NCBI RefSeq assembly: GCF_016545825.1
Contig: NC_052614.1
Coordinates: 11,240,559 to 11,304,558 of the forward strand
Reading direction: 5' to 3'
DNA: 64,000 nt
Source: Eucalyptus grandis
Taxonomy: Eukaryota; Streptophyta; Magnoliopsida; Myrtales; Myrtaceae
Shown here: positions 34,141-45,697 of the stretch, piece after piece
Layout of the letters: every line of letters begins with the position of its first letter
How positions within the stretch are numbered: position 1 is the first letter of the stretch
Notes under the pieces: generated by a model
Told to the model about the DNA's origin: nothing
What the model saw: the letters and a program-made list of their open reading frames with translations, nothing else
Databases searched by the model: none
Program-made: the position numbers and the translations under genes

Positions 34141-34472
34141 TTCTCCCACTTGATCCCATCATTTTCATCATATGGATTATTCAACTAATTCCACGAAAAC
34201 TTTATTCTTAAAGAAAAGAAACAAAACATATGGATTATGATGACATGTCCTCTAAGAGTGAGTAATATCTTCAATGTATCACAATGCATCTTATTTCTTT
34301 AATGTCAGCCCATATGTGACAACATATCTTAATGAATAAACCCTATGTTTATTCTACAACCAAGGTTAAATGTTATTCTCATAAACAACATAATGTGTAC
34401 ACAAAAATTGAGAATCAACATTACAACTGAATAAGAGTTTCATACAACAGAAATCGCCCAAATGACGACAAA

Positions 34473-34877
34473 TTACATTATGGGACCCACTCCCATACTT
34501 GTCACATGATTATTATATTTTATTGATGGCATGCCTTTAGTTAAAGGATCAGCTATCATCAATTCAGTGCTAACGTGTTCAATGACCATTTTATTCTCCT
34601 TAACACGTTCCCTTATGGCTAAATACTTAATGTCGATATGCTTATTTCGACTGCCACTTTTGGCATTTTTAGCCATAAAAACCGCAGCTGAATTGTCACA
34701 ATATATTCTTAATGGCCTAGAAATTGAATCAACAATTCTAAGCCCAGCAATGAAACTCTTCAACCATACACCATGCGAGATAGCCTCAAAACAAGAAACG
34801 AACTTAGCCTCCATAGTGGAAGTAGCAGTCAAAGTTTGCTTGGCACTTCTCCATGACATGGCTCCGCTAGCTAACAT
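34473..34877 (-). pseudogene. Copia element 2 RNase H domain
   Basis: 134 open codons including GAMSWRSAKQTLTATSTMEA, RIYCDNSAAVFMAKN, NKHIDIKYLAIRERV and STELMIADPLTKGMPS. Catalytic-region motifs are preserved. It is in a different frame from the RT end at 34887, so one frameshift separates them. A stop follows GPIM. Confidence 0.93.
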
Positions 34878-34886
34878 AAAAATGTA

Positions 34887-35993
34887 TCAAGATGTTGATT
34901 TTCGTGAATCAACGCAACCCACGAAGTCCGCATCCGAATAACCGACCACTTCCAGGTTGTCATTTCGTCTATACATAAGCATATAGTTTTTGGTACATTG
35001 TAGGTATCTTATCACTTTCTTTGCAGCTCTCCAGTGGTCTAAACTTGGATTACTCTGATATCTTCCCAATATTTCCACAGCAAAAGCAATGTCAGGTCGA
35101 GTGCAAACCTGAGCATACATCAAGCTTCCAATAGCAGAAGCATATGGAATGTTGTACATTTGTTCCATTTCTAGATCATTCTTCGAGCATTGGTTCAAAT
35201 TGAACCTATCACCCTTCACAATGGGTGCTATACTTGGTGAACAATCTTTCATCCGGAATCTTTCTAGGACCTTATTGATATAGGTTTCTTGAGATAATCC
35301 TAAAATGTCTCGAGGTCTATCTCTATGGATCTTAATGCCAATGACATAAGATGCATCACCTATATCTTTCATGTCAAAACTCTTATAGAGAAATTGTTTC
35401 ACCTCATGTAGCAACCCCTTATCATTGGTTGCAAGTAGAATATCATCCACATATAGCACAAGGAAACAAATTTTGCTCCCACTGACCTTCTGATATATAC
35501 ATTGATCCATGACATTCTCTACAAAACCAAATGAAGAGATGACTTCATTGAACCTTAAGTACCATTGGCGGGATGCTTGTTTCAAGCCATATATAGATTT
35601 CTTAAACTTGCACACCAAATGCTCACCTTTATTAAAGGAGAATCCTTCAGGTTGTTTCATGTAAACCTCCTCCTCTAGTTCTCCATTGAGAAATGCCGTT
35701 TTCACATCCATCTGATGTAATTCCACATCAAAATGGGCAACCAAAGCCAAAACAATACGAAAAGAATCTTTCTTAGATACAGGAGAAAAAGTCTTCGTGT
35801 AATCGATTCATTCCTTTTGAGTGAATCCTTTGGCAACAAGTCTAGCTTTATATCTTTCAATGTTACTCAATGAATCCTTCTTAGTTTTGAAGACCCACTT
35901 ACAACCAATGGCCTTCGCACCATCAGGTAACTCAACCAAATCCCAGACTTTGTTAGATGCCATAGAACTCATATCTTCCTTTATGGCATTGTA
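34887..35993 (-). pseudogene. Copia element 2 reverse transcriptase, two nonsense codons
   Basis: Open from 35750 down for 287 codons (HQMDVKTAFLNGELEEEVYM, SIYGLKQASRQW, catalytic LYVDDILLA, MYAQVCTRPDIAFAVE, VVGYSDADFVGCVDSRKSTS). The N-terminal part, 35993-35751, is in the same frame (GCKWVFKTKKDS, ARLVAKGFTQKE) but is cut by a TGA at 35808-35810 after TQKE. Another TGA at 35994-35996 replaces what is usually Trp just upstream. Confidence 0.93.
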
Positions 35994-37672
35994 TCACAAA
36001 TTGGATTTATCACTATTCATGGCTTGTGAAAACGTTTTGAGATCACTCTCAGCTCCAACATTGTAGTCAGACTCTTGTAAATACACAATATAATCACTAG
36101 AAATAGCCGATTTCTTTATTCTAGTAGATCTTCTCAATGTTGTATCAACATTCTCTTTAGGAGCGTGTTGCTGAACTGGTTGTTCAACAGTTTCTGGTAA
36201 TTGCTGAACAACTGGATCTTCTAGATCAATATCAGCAGGTTGTAAAACTTCAACGATTGGTTGTTCAATAGCCGGCTGAACTGAAGGGGCATTATAAGCA
36301 ATAACTGACATTAAACTTGAGGTGGAAGGTTGAGTGTCTGAATGATCTTTCTTAGGATCATGGTCCTTCGATCGATCGCTCCCACTAATCAAGTCATTTT
36401 CAAGAAATTTAGCGTTTCTTGATTCCACAATCCTAGTGGTGTGAGATGGACAATAAAATCTGTATCCCTTAGACCTTTCGGCATATCCAATGAAATACCC
36501 ATTTACGGTCCTCGAGTCCAACTTCTTTTCTTGTGGATTGTAAATTCTCACTTCGGACGGGCATCCCCAAACGCGCACATGATGCAAACTCTGTTTCCAA
36601 CCTTTAAATAACTCAAGGACAGCCTTGGTCGGAACTCGGTTTAATATGTACACTGCCGTCTTAAGTGCTTCAGTCCACAAGGATTTAGAAAGTTTGGAGC
36701 TACTATGCATACTACGCACCATGTCCAATAAGGTCCGGTTTCTTCTTTCCGCTACGCCATTTTGGTCCGGAGAACCAGGCATAGTATATTGGGCAACTAT
36801 TCCATGCTCTTGAAGAAACCTTGCAAATGGACCGGGTGCTGTCCATTTTGAGTGTATCTACCATAAAATTCTCTACCTCTATCTAATCTCACGATCTTAA
36901 TTTGCTTACTGCATTGTTTCTCTACTTCTGCCTTAAATACCTTAAAGGCCTCTAATGCTTCATACTTATTATGAATCAAGTAAATATACATGTAACGTGA
37001 TTAATCATCTATAAAAGAGATGAAGTATTTCTGACCATAAGAGTCCATATCTGGACTACATATATTCGTATGTATGATTTCTAATATTTCTGTACTCCTC
37101 TTGGCACATTTCTTTGACTTGTTAGTATGTTTTTCCTTTATGCAGTCTACACAAGTATCACAATCAGTAAAATCTAAAGTACTGAGTACTCCATCATTTA
37201 CCAATCGTTTAATTCTTTCTTTGGAGATATGTCCCAATCTCCGATGCCACAACATAGAGGAATGTTCTTTCACAACACATCGTTTCATACTAGCATTATC
37301 ATGAACATGCATCGCATGATAATAGGCATTGTCTTGGAAATTAATTTGAAAAAGACCATCAGACAAATACCACTCCCGACAATTTCAGATTTAAATGATA
37401 AACAGAAGTTTGAATCTGAAAAGTTAAAAGAGTATCCCAAAGGTACAAGTCTTGAAACTGAAATTAAGTTTCTAGAAAAACTAGGTACATAAAAGGTCCT
37501 TTCCAAATTCAAAATAAAGCCACTATTGAGAACTAGTCCGCATGTCCCAATAGCTTCCACATGCGAACGCATCTTGTTTCCTGAATAGATGCTTTGTTCA
37601 CTTCCCACTGGCTTCCTGTGGTTTTGAAAACCCTGCATGAAATTCGAAATATGGATTATAGATCCAGAATCA
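35994..37672 (-). pseudogene. Copia element 2 protease and integrase, broken
   Basis: Minus-strand pieces: protease with intact IDSGS directly after a TAG at 37675-37677, then a linker, the zinc finger [14 protein letters not shown] ... CVDCIKEK (37366-37001), and the core. The first catalytic motif, normally HTD, is HTNICSP, so Asp is Asn. The second, VRLDRGREFYG, keeps its Asp. The third, NGVAERRNRTL, keeps its Glu. A stop after FISFIDD near 37000 and frameshifts near 36990 and 36790 split it. The C-terminal part reaches EQPVQQHAPKENVDTTLRRS before RT. Confidence 0.92.
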
Positions 37673-37674
37673 AT

Positions 37675-38500
37675 CTACCAAGTGTTGTGACTTACATAAG
37701 TCATATTAGATTCATAACAAACACAAGAGATTGGATTACCTTTCTTCTCGAGCCAGGCCTTAAATTTGACACAATCCTTCCTTATATGCCCCTTCTGTTT
37801 ACAGAAGAAACATTTGGATTCTTTCTTAATGTCAGCTTGGGGAGGTATTTTACCTTTTCCCTTATGATTGCCATGGCCCTTATTTTTTCCTTGTGTTGCC
37901 AAATGAGCACTTTCTCCCAATTCCATAATCAGTCTTTCTTCCTCTTGAACACACATGGTCATGAGTTCATTAATTGATCATTTATTCTTATGTGTGTTAT
38001 AAGAGATCTTGAAAGGTGCATACTGTTGTGGGAGAGTGTTCAGAATATAATATACAAGAAAAGATTCGGATATCTCAACCTTAAGTTTTTTAAGCTGAGC
38101 TGCAATGTCTCTCATTTGCATGATGTGCTCACGCACACCTCTAACACTAGTGAGCTTCAATGATGAAAACTTCATAATCAGAGTCATGGCATGTGCCTTC
38201 TCAAAACTCTCAAACTGCACATCTATGGCCTCCAATAAAGCCTTAGCATTGCTATGCTGAGCAACCGAACCACGAATACTAGGAGATATTTTAGCTCTTA
38301 TAAACATCACACAAATGTGGTTGGACCGCTCTCATTGGTTATAAAGAGCTATCTCAGTTGAAGTGCTCGAATCAGTAGGAGCAGATGGTTCGTCTTTCTT
38401 TATAACATAGTCAATGTCCATCCACCCCAATTAAAGAAGAACTGACTCATTCCAAACTTTATAGTTCTCACCATTCAATATGGGAACATCAAACTTAAAT
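37675..38500 (-). pseudogene. Copia element 2 gag, with nonsense codons
   Basis: From about 38500 on the minus strand: NYKVWNESVLL, stop, LGWMDIDYVIKKDEPS, IALYNQ, stop (38332-38334, usually Trp), ERSNHICVMFIRAKIS, then UBN2-type gag (EHIMQMRDIAAQLKKLKVEI, YILNTLPQQYAPFKISYNTH). After a frameshift near 37970 comes the nucleocapsid with an intact CCHC knuckle, CFFCKQKGHIRKDC. Contrast element 1, whose last Cys is lost. Confidence 0.92.
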
Positions 38501-38989
38501 TCAGAGAAATTCACAGGTTGTGAAACTGCATATCAAATAATCATGCTTACGTCACAAAATTTGAGACAAATATAAATAAATCATGTTTTACCAATGTAAA
38601 CATGTCACAATATGAATCACATAACATAAAAACTACCCGTGGGCTAAGTTTTTAATTTAAATAGATTCGTAATTACTTCATGAAGAAACTACCATATTAT
38701 ATGCATTTTCTTAATCCCTGTGGGTAAATTAAGAAAAATAATATAATATTTCATCCTAATTAATCATATTAATATAATGAAAATTCCTGTGGGATAAAAT
38801 TTATCATATTAATATAATTAATAACAATCAACGTCCATTTCTAAATATGATCCGAAGGCTTTTGATATATAATTTTAATTAATTAAAGATGATGTGGCCA
38901 CTCTCTAATTAATTAAATATTAGGACCATTGGACATTTAATTTCATGCATAAAATACTCATAAAAATGCACGAAATGATATAATAAATA

Positions 38990-39470
38990 AATACATCAAG
39001 GGCAGAACAGTAAATAAATAAATTGGCCAAGGACAAGATTGTAAAAACATGAAAATTTTGGGGCAAAAATGTAAAAAGCGACGCGCGGAGGGAACATCAG
39101 TGCGTACCGAGCATGCGCGTGTCCAGCGTACAGGCGCATGCCGAGCACGCGCCCTATCCACCACTCAGGCGCCTGCAACGCACGCACCTGCAACTGCTGC
39201 GAGCAGTTCCACGTGCGTGCAGGCGCGTGGCGCGCGGGTTCCACGCCCCTGCAACTGTAGCACGCGTGTGGACCTCACGTGCCTTCTTCCTCGCGCAGCA
39301 GAAGCCTTTCCGTCGGTTTTTCGCCATTTTCAACCGCGATTTCACCACTGTTTCTTCTTCAGCAGCCCATCTAAGACCGAAATAAATGATGGATTTTAAA
39401 GAGCATGCCGGCACGACCACATGGGTTCAAGTTTCGGCGAAAATGACGAAGAAATAAGCCCCAAATCATA
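38990..39470 (-). other. conserved GC-rich leader block of Copia element 2
   Basis: Aligns with 13790-14300 of element 1 over about 480 bp, including GGGCAGAACAGTAAATAAAT, GGGTTCCACGCCCCTGCAAC, CCTTCTTCCTCGC and GAGCATGCCGGCACGACCAC. The core 39070-39290 is GC-rich in an A/T-rich element. The LTRs of the two elements align hardly at all, so this block is better conserved than its surroundings. Role unknown; an RNA structure or packaging signal is possible. Confidence 0.7.
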
Positions 39471-39750
39471 AGAAAATTTCCCAAAACACAATTCCTCAAC
39501 CACCGCGACTTCCGCCGCCCGATTAGCCTCCGACGAACACTGATATGCCGAAATAACTCATGGCTAATAATCCTCATGGCGGTGCGACCGTACAGGTTCG
39601 AATTCGAGGGGTGGGTCACCGGATTTTGCCCGGAATCAGCGCATCTTTCTTGGCCTCAAAACTTCGAGTTACTGTTCATCCTCCAAAAATGCCCCAAAAT
39701 ACAGTGAAAAAACACAAAAATACAACAAAACAAGGCAGAGGCTTTAACAC

Positions 39751-39762
39751 ACTTTGATACCA
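39751..39762 (-). other. primer binding site of Copia element 2
   Basis: Minus-strand TGGTATCAAAGT, two bases inside the 5' LTR. It differs from the initiator-Met tRNA complement TGGTATCAGAGC at two positions. Confidence 0.85.
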
Positions 39763-39764
39763 AA

Positions 39765-40126
39765 TATAAGACATAAAAATTCATGATGCGGAAGCCGAAT
39801 CAATTAAAGACAAACCTCCAGCCATTGTTCTTGTTCACATTAGTCAGAAAACCTTGAAATCAAAGAAAATTGGGGACACACTACTAACCCAATTCCCTCA
39901 CGTACTGATGGTGTATTCCAAATATGAGAGTTTGTATTAGACCTTGTCATCACCCGTTAGAAATGAATGTACGTTCCTTTTTATACACCGTCTCCCATCA
40001 AGACGGTTACCAAATGGGTGGTTGTCACGAAAGGGTACGAAGCGTGGAAAAACTTCATGTCGAATAGTCGCAACTTTAAAAGAAAATGTGGGTCTAAAAT
40101 GTGGGATCACAAAAAAATAAATAACA
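39765..40126 (-). repeat. 5' LTR of Copia element 2
   Basis: 362 bp, about 94-95% identical by eye to 33778-34140. Same TG...TA ends. Confidence 0.93.
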
Positions 40127-40131
40127 CATTT

Positions 40132-41018
40132 ATCTAATTTTAATGTATATTGTTTTTCCTTAGATGGCCTTTTCAAGGGTGTGCGGCCTCTTAATAGGCT
40201 CACAGCTAACATGCCCAAGAAGATTATGTGATGGAATTCTGAATATAATGGAATCATTATGCGTTCGCATAGTGTGTACTTTTCATAACAACTCACTTAT
40301 TCCACTTACTACGACGCATCCGCTCGCAAAATCTCGTGATCTCTTCGATGACTTGGGGAGGGAGGATAAGCTACGAGCGGCACTTTCATGGATTTTGGAA
40401 GTGGCCCTTTGAATCGTTTGGTTCCTTGAAGGTGATGTTTTTGGAGGGTGATTCACAAGGACAAGTTGAATTTTCAATTTGATGAGAGGGGCTTCTATGT
40501 AGGGATAGTTTTTTAACAAAAGAGTTACCGGGTACTTGTGAAGCTAGGGTGAAATATTGATTCAAAATTGTACCTAAAAGAATGACCGTCAGATGCTTAG
40601 GACCTCCTAACATGTCAAACAATGTCTGATTTTATTCTTTTATTTCCTAGAACAAAAAAAAAAAAGACAGAAATCCGTTTGGTAATTTTTTTTATTCTCG
40701 AAAATAGATTTGGAACCGAATTAAAAAATAAAGAAAGATTGCTTCTTTATTTCTAGGAACAATCTAGAATCAAACATTTTCTTTCTTTCTTTTTTTCTTT
40801 TCTTTTCTTCTTCTTCTTTTAGCTTGTCATCAGCCTTAGCAATGACCAACCCAAGTGATATAATCCTTCAATCTTAAATCTTCTAGCACCAACCGTCCTT
40901 ACGCCATTCCCACAGATTAGTTGTGTTCGTCCCCTCTGCTTCCTCACTCTTCACTCGATAATCCCAAGCTTTACTCCCAAGGGTCCACGGGTACGGGAGG
41001 ATTTATGGACCGTGACAC
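40132..41018. other. unassigned stretch after Copia element 2
   Basis: No recognisable gene. An open frame from ATG at 40164 (83 codons, plus) follows a TTCCTTAG acceptor-like site, but I know no family for it. C/T-rich tract at 40783-40820. Confidence 0.4.
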
Positions 41019-42000
41019 TTTCGTACTAGCTTTGCAAATTGAGCCAATAATTTACAATATGTTCATGACTTTTGTTGACAATTTTCCCTACAAGAAAATG
41101 ACATGTTGAGTCTTTGAATGCCATCATTGGATGAAAACTTGATGGAACTAGATTTGGGTACCTATTGAAAGTTCATGTTTTTTATTAGATAATAAAAGTT
41201 TTGGGTTAGAATCCAAGCTAGAGTTCGTGATTCTTCACAAGACAAAAAAACTTTAGATTAGCATTGGAGATTAAAAAAAAAGGGTTTAGTCCAGAATTAA
41301 GATTCAAGTAAAGTTAGCATCTTTTCCGCGAGACAAAAAAGTCTGGTCCAAAAATTAAGACCGGAACTGAAATCAATATTCTTGAAGGAATTGAGCCTTA
41401 TTTGTTCAGAATTATCAATCCCAAGGGTGTTGTCCAATTCGCGTAACAGCTAAGTAATGTCTGGACATGGGGAGCTGGTGAAATGCTCGCTCGGAATCAT
41501 CAATTCGCATGGTGTTGTCAGATTCGTCTCTTGCCATTATTTAATTCTATTAAATTCCACCTTTTAAATTTTCACACTAGGGAAGGTAACTGCCATTTTA
41601 CTTTAGATAATATTTAAAGAGGGGCTTCTTTATTGTATTTCATCCGATCATTCAATCATATGTATATAGGTTTAAAACACAATTGATAAGAAAATGATTT
41701 GATGATAATATATAAATATGCACAGCAGAAGTAAAAGTTTGTAAACAAGTGAATATATTATAGAAAACGCCTATTTTAATTTTTTTTTACTTGACATTAA
41801 ATTCATGAATTTGTTCAACAACATAGAGAAGAATTAGGTATTTTGGAATCTTATCTTTTCAATGAAACTAATTTCTACGGAAGTAAATACTGGAAAAAAA
41901 GAAGAAGAAGAAGTGAGGGAGTTCGGGGTCACGACCAGTATATTGATTCGGGGCAATTTTATTTTTCCATTGAAAATTCGACTGATGTAGTCGAGTAAAC
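41019..42000. repeat. segmental duplication, distal part only
   Basis: Corresponds to about 7056-8027 in the same orientation, with shared TTGTTGACAATTTTCCCTAC, TTGAAGGAATTGAGCCTTAT and TTCCATTGAAAATTCGACTG blocks. It lacks AP-4 sigma exon 1. It ends where the homology to the 49338-51765 copy also weakens. Confidence 0.85.
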
Positions 42001-42092
42001 AAAGCTCTTGTTTTTCGAATGCTTGGAGCTCGGAAACGTCCCGGGGGTATTTATAGGGAGGCAAGAAAACGGGTCCTCTGTTGCTATTTGAG

Positions 42093-42231
42093 AGCTTTCA
42101 AGTCCTCGACCTGAGATTTTGGAATGTTTGGAGTCCTTGACCTGAGATTTTGGAGCTTTCGAGTCCTTGACCTGAGATTTTGGAGCTTTCGAGTCCTTGA
42201 CCTGAGATTTTGGAATGTTTGGGGTCCTCGA
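42093..42231. repeat. 30-bp minisatellite, about 4.5 copies
   Basis: The unit reads GAGTCCTTGACCTGAGATTT then TGGAGCTTTC or TGGAATGTTT. Since 30 is divisible by three, frames stay open on both strands; the minus frame 42384-41959 gives a 10-residue repeat SKAPKSQVKD. I see no gene context that would make it a protein. Confidence 0.93.
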
Positions 42232-42562
42232 CTGAAAAGAGATGGCAGACAGAAATCCTCTTATTTTTCCAACCACCCTATCCGATGGACGCATTCGTTC
42301 GTGTAACTCCAAAGCACGCGCGATTAAAATCTCGAGGACAAGGCCGACTCGCTCCGAAAGGAGTCCGTGTGCTCCACGCACCAATCGGATATCGAGCTGC
42401 AGATCGATAACGTAGCGAGATCGATGGTGATTAGGACGATTGAGGGAGGGGGATTACTTTGATTAGAGGAGTAAAAATTGATCCGCGAGGCCGATTGATT
42501 AGGAGATGAGCGAAAAATGGATTTGACTCGGATTTGGAATTTGGGGAGTGCGGGAGAAGGTC

Positions 42563-43932
42563 TGTGCCATAATCTTGGACGTGACACTTAAGTCTTATAA
42601 CTTTAAAATGGTACATACACTTAGAAATCATCATCAAAGAAAATGGGACACTTAAGTGCCACTCCCGTGAAAATCCGGCCAAATAGCTGACGTGGCGACT
42701 TTCCGCGAGCTCGGTCCCAAACGGCGTCGTTTTGCACGCCGACGTGGCGGAGAAAATGCAAAAACGACGCCGTTTCACGTCTACGTGTAAATAATAGTAT
42801 ATAAATTAATTAAATTAGATTTAAAATATTCAAAAATTTAAAAAAAATAAGAAAAATTTAAAATTTTTTAAAATTAAGAAAAATTTAAAAATTAAGAAAA
42901 TTTTAAAAATTTTAAAAATTAAGAAAAATTTTAAAAATGTTAAAATTTTAAAATTTTTAAAAATAAGAAAAATTAAAAATTTTAAAAAATTAAGAAAATT
43001 TTAAAAATTTTAAAAAATTTTAAAAATTAAGAAAATTTTAAGAAAATTTTAAAAAATTAAGAAAATTTATTTTTTTTTTAATTAAGAAAATTTTAATTTT
43101 TTTTTTTTTTAATTTAAGAAAATTTTAATTTTTTAATTTAAGAAAATTTTAATTTTTTTAATTTAAGAAAATTTTAAAATTTTTTTAAAAATTAAGAAAT
43201 TTTTTTTTAAAAAATTAAAATTATAAAAAAGTGGGGAGTGGGAGGCCGAACGGGGCGGCTCCCTTGCCGCCACCGCCGGCTCCCTCACCACCGCCACCTC
43301 CGCCCGCCGCCTCCCCCCTTTTTTTAATTTTTAAATTTTTTTAAATTTTCTTATTATTATTTTTAAATTTTTAAAATTTTTAAAATTAAAATTTTTTAAA
43401 TTTTATTATTTTCTTAAATTTTTTTAATTTTTTTTAAAATTAAAATTTTTAAAATTTTAAAATTAAAATTTTTAAAATTTTCTTTTTTTTAAATTTTTTA
43501 ATTTTTTAAAATTAAAATTTTAAAATTTTCTTTTTTAAAATTTTTAATTTTTTAAAATTAAAATTTTTAAAATTTTTTAATTTTTAAAATTAAAATTTTT
43601 AAAATTTTTTAATTTTTTAAAATTAAAATTTTTTAAATTTTCTTATTTTTTAAAATTTTTTAATTTTTAAAATTAAAAATTTTAAAATTTTCTTTTTAAA
43701 AAAAGTTTTAAAATTTTTAAAATTAAAAATTTTAATTTTTTTTTAATTTTTATGCTGATTTGGAGCTCCTGTGAGCCACGTAGACAAAAAAAAATAATAA
43801 AATATTGCCACGTAGGATTCCGGCAAGGGTCGCCGGAGGTGGCAGACTTAAGTGTCCCACCGAAAAAAAAAAAAAGTGGCACTTAGAGACTGTTTTTTGA
43901 AGTTATGACGGCTTAGAGTGTCCCTGTCTGCC
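42563..43932. mobile_element. non-autonomous DNA element (MULE-like), copy 2
   Basis: Same orientation and architecture as 22727-24176: GACACTTAAGT-type ends, hairpin at 42719-42775, A/T-only tracts (about 42805-43230 and 43320-43750) and the GC-rich core 43231-43318 with GGGAGTGGGAGGCCGAACGG in common. Terminal repeats are more degraded here, so the borders are approximate. Confidence 0.68.
42719..42775. other. hairpin in MULE-like copy 2
   Basis: AAACGGCGTCGTTTTGCA pairs with the downstream TGCAAAAACGACGCCGTTT. The stem is unchanged relative to copy 1 although the loop differs. Confidence 0.8.
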
Positions 43933-44690
43933 ATTATGGCGAGCACGCACTTCAGTGTCTTATCTTGCGGAATTTGGGGATAGGATTTTCCCGAAGAAAG
44001 TCTCGAGCACTCCCCCTCTCCCCAAGCCGCCGATTTATTCGATCTCAAGTCCCTATCTTTCAGTTTGATCCTTGCATGTCACTCATCATCATTGCTTGCG
44101 ATCTGGAAATAACATCGTAATTGTGGCCTCTCGCTTAGAGCACATTCATAGATTATATGTACAAAAAATTGCAACAAGTTAGTCTATACCACTTCTCCCC
44201 ATGTTCCACCAGAACTTCTGCAATTTCACTACACGTTAGGCCCCTCGCAAATTCCCAATAGATAATAAAGAAGGACAGGCTTGGAGTGCTTCGTAGAACT
44301 ACAAAGCGTGAGCCAGCTTTACGGGGAATCGGATATTTTATAATGATTGGCAGTGCCGGCGACTCCGACGCGGACTCCTGCCCTACGTCTGTCTGTCTGC
44401 CCCTTGAATCGCTTTATTGCTTTTTTAGTAAAACTTTCTCTTGACTTTTGGACTCGATTCCACGTCATATGGTATGTCATGCGTCTGCAGATCCGCTTGG
44501 AAATTGTTAATGGAAGAAAGCTTCTCCTTGGCTTTTTTGCATGCTTTCAAGAGTGAAGGTCAATTCAAGTATCATATGTGAGACAGCTTCCCTCCTACCG
44601 TCGAAGATCAGAACAAAAACCCAGAGCTGTTCTAACTCTAGGCTTTAGGAACCCAACTCGACCTGTGGTAGAACAGGCACGAAGCCAGTC

Positions 44691-45335
44691 ATGCAGCAAA
44701 CCACGTCCTCCATTCCCGGGATCGAGCAAGAGACCCACCCCCACCGTTCTCGCTGGTGCCGCAATGTGATCCAACCGTGCCTCGTGAGTGCGGTAGTCTC
44801 TCTCTGCTTCCCCATCATCATCTTCCTAGCCATCCCCGCCACCATGTCCCTGACGTTCTCCCTCTACCCGGCCTCGTCTCTCTCTTCTTTCAACGTCTCC
44901 GACTCTCATGTTGCCACCGAATGGACCCTCGTCTTGTCCATTGAAAACCCGAGCAAGCTTATCCCTGTCAAGTACTCCCACATGAAAGCCACCATTGTCC
45001 TAGACTCCGCTCCTTTGGCTCACGCCAAGTTCAGTTCTTTCATCCAGAAAGCCGCGAGCCTCACGAATGTTCGAGCTCATTTTCACTCTGCCTTGCCCAG
45101 GGCGAACGAGCTCTGTATTAAGAGTCTCGTGTCCGGTTTGGAGCGTGGTGTAGTGATGGTCGACATTGTTTTGAGCTCCGGCCGGAGGCTCAGCTTCGGC
45201 GCGTGGTGGGTTCCTGTATTTGACGTCTCTGTGACATGCAACGACTTGATATTTACTGCTGAATCTGATGGTGGTGGTCTGACGTTGGTCGTCGGCAGCA
45301 GCAATTGCATTCTAGGTTTCTTCGGTTATGTATAG
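44691..45335 (+). CDS. NDR1/HIN1-like (LEA_2) membrane protein, copy 1
   Basis: 214 residues, single exon. The N-terminal about 27 residues are polar and basic (MQQTTSSIPGIEQETHPHRS...), then comes a hydrophobic helix at about 28-50 (VSAVVSLCFPIIIFLAIPAT) and a LEA_2-type domain at about 75-195 with the ENPSKLIPVKYSHM motif. This is the layout of NHL proteins: a membrane anchor with a beta-sandwich domain facing the apoplast. Family members take part in defence and abiotic stress responses; the role of this one is unknown. Start: first ATG, shared with the two other copies. The first of three related genes (52411 and 55390), about 90% identical in protein to the second. No frameshift. Confidence 0.87.
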   Translation: MQQTTSSIPGIEQETHPHRSRWCRNVIQPCLVSAVVSLCFPIIIFLAIPATMSLTFSLYPASSLSSFNVSDSHVATEWTLVLSIENPSKLIPVKYSHMKATIVLDSAPLAHAKFSSFIQKAASLTNVRAHFHSALPRANELCIKSLVSGLERGVVMVDIVLSSGRRLSFGAWWVPVFDVSVTCNDLIFTAESDGGGLTLVVGSSNCILGFFGYV

Positions 45336-45697
45336 ATGCTCAAGTTCGGTGTTATAATTTTTATTTTTCCTTATTGGCTGGTGTCAACGATGGCTTTCCC
45401 AATCTACCTTGGCGATCTTAAAAGGCATACTTTCCTTTTATAGTTTGATGTATTCGGGATTTTACTCCTAAAATGCTGTTGTAATTTACTGCACTTTATT
45501 TTAAAAATAAATCAATTCTGTTGACAATTTGGTAGATGAAGATAGTCATTTTCTTGGATTTAATTAATTATGTGTATATATACGAAACTATGGCTTGCAA
45601 TAGGCGGGTTTTTGTATGATGCAAGAATAGTAGCAACCGAATCTTGAACTAGCAATGGATCTGACTAAGTTATCCCAAGATGACAAAAAATGCCTAT

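Larger units (their letters stand above)
33778..40126 (-). mobile_element. Ty1-copia LTR retrotransposon 2, decayed
   Basis: A 6349-bp minus-strand element with LTRs at 39765-40126 and 33778-34140, flanked by the 5-bp target duplication CATTT (33773-33777 and 40127-40131). Hand comparison of the LTRs shows roughly 20 differences in 362 bp. Order is gag, protease, integrase, RT, RNase H. It has a primer site, a polypurine tract and the same GC-rich leader block as element 1. Several Trp codons have become stops and the first integrase Asp is changed, so it is not autonomous. Confidence 0.95.

Noticed and set aside
37594..37977. 127-codon plus-strand frame
   Set aside because: Antisense shadow of the Copia element 2 gag and protease.
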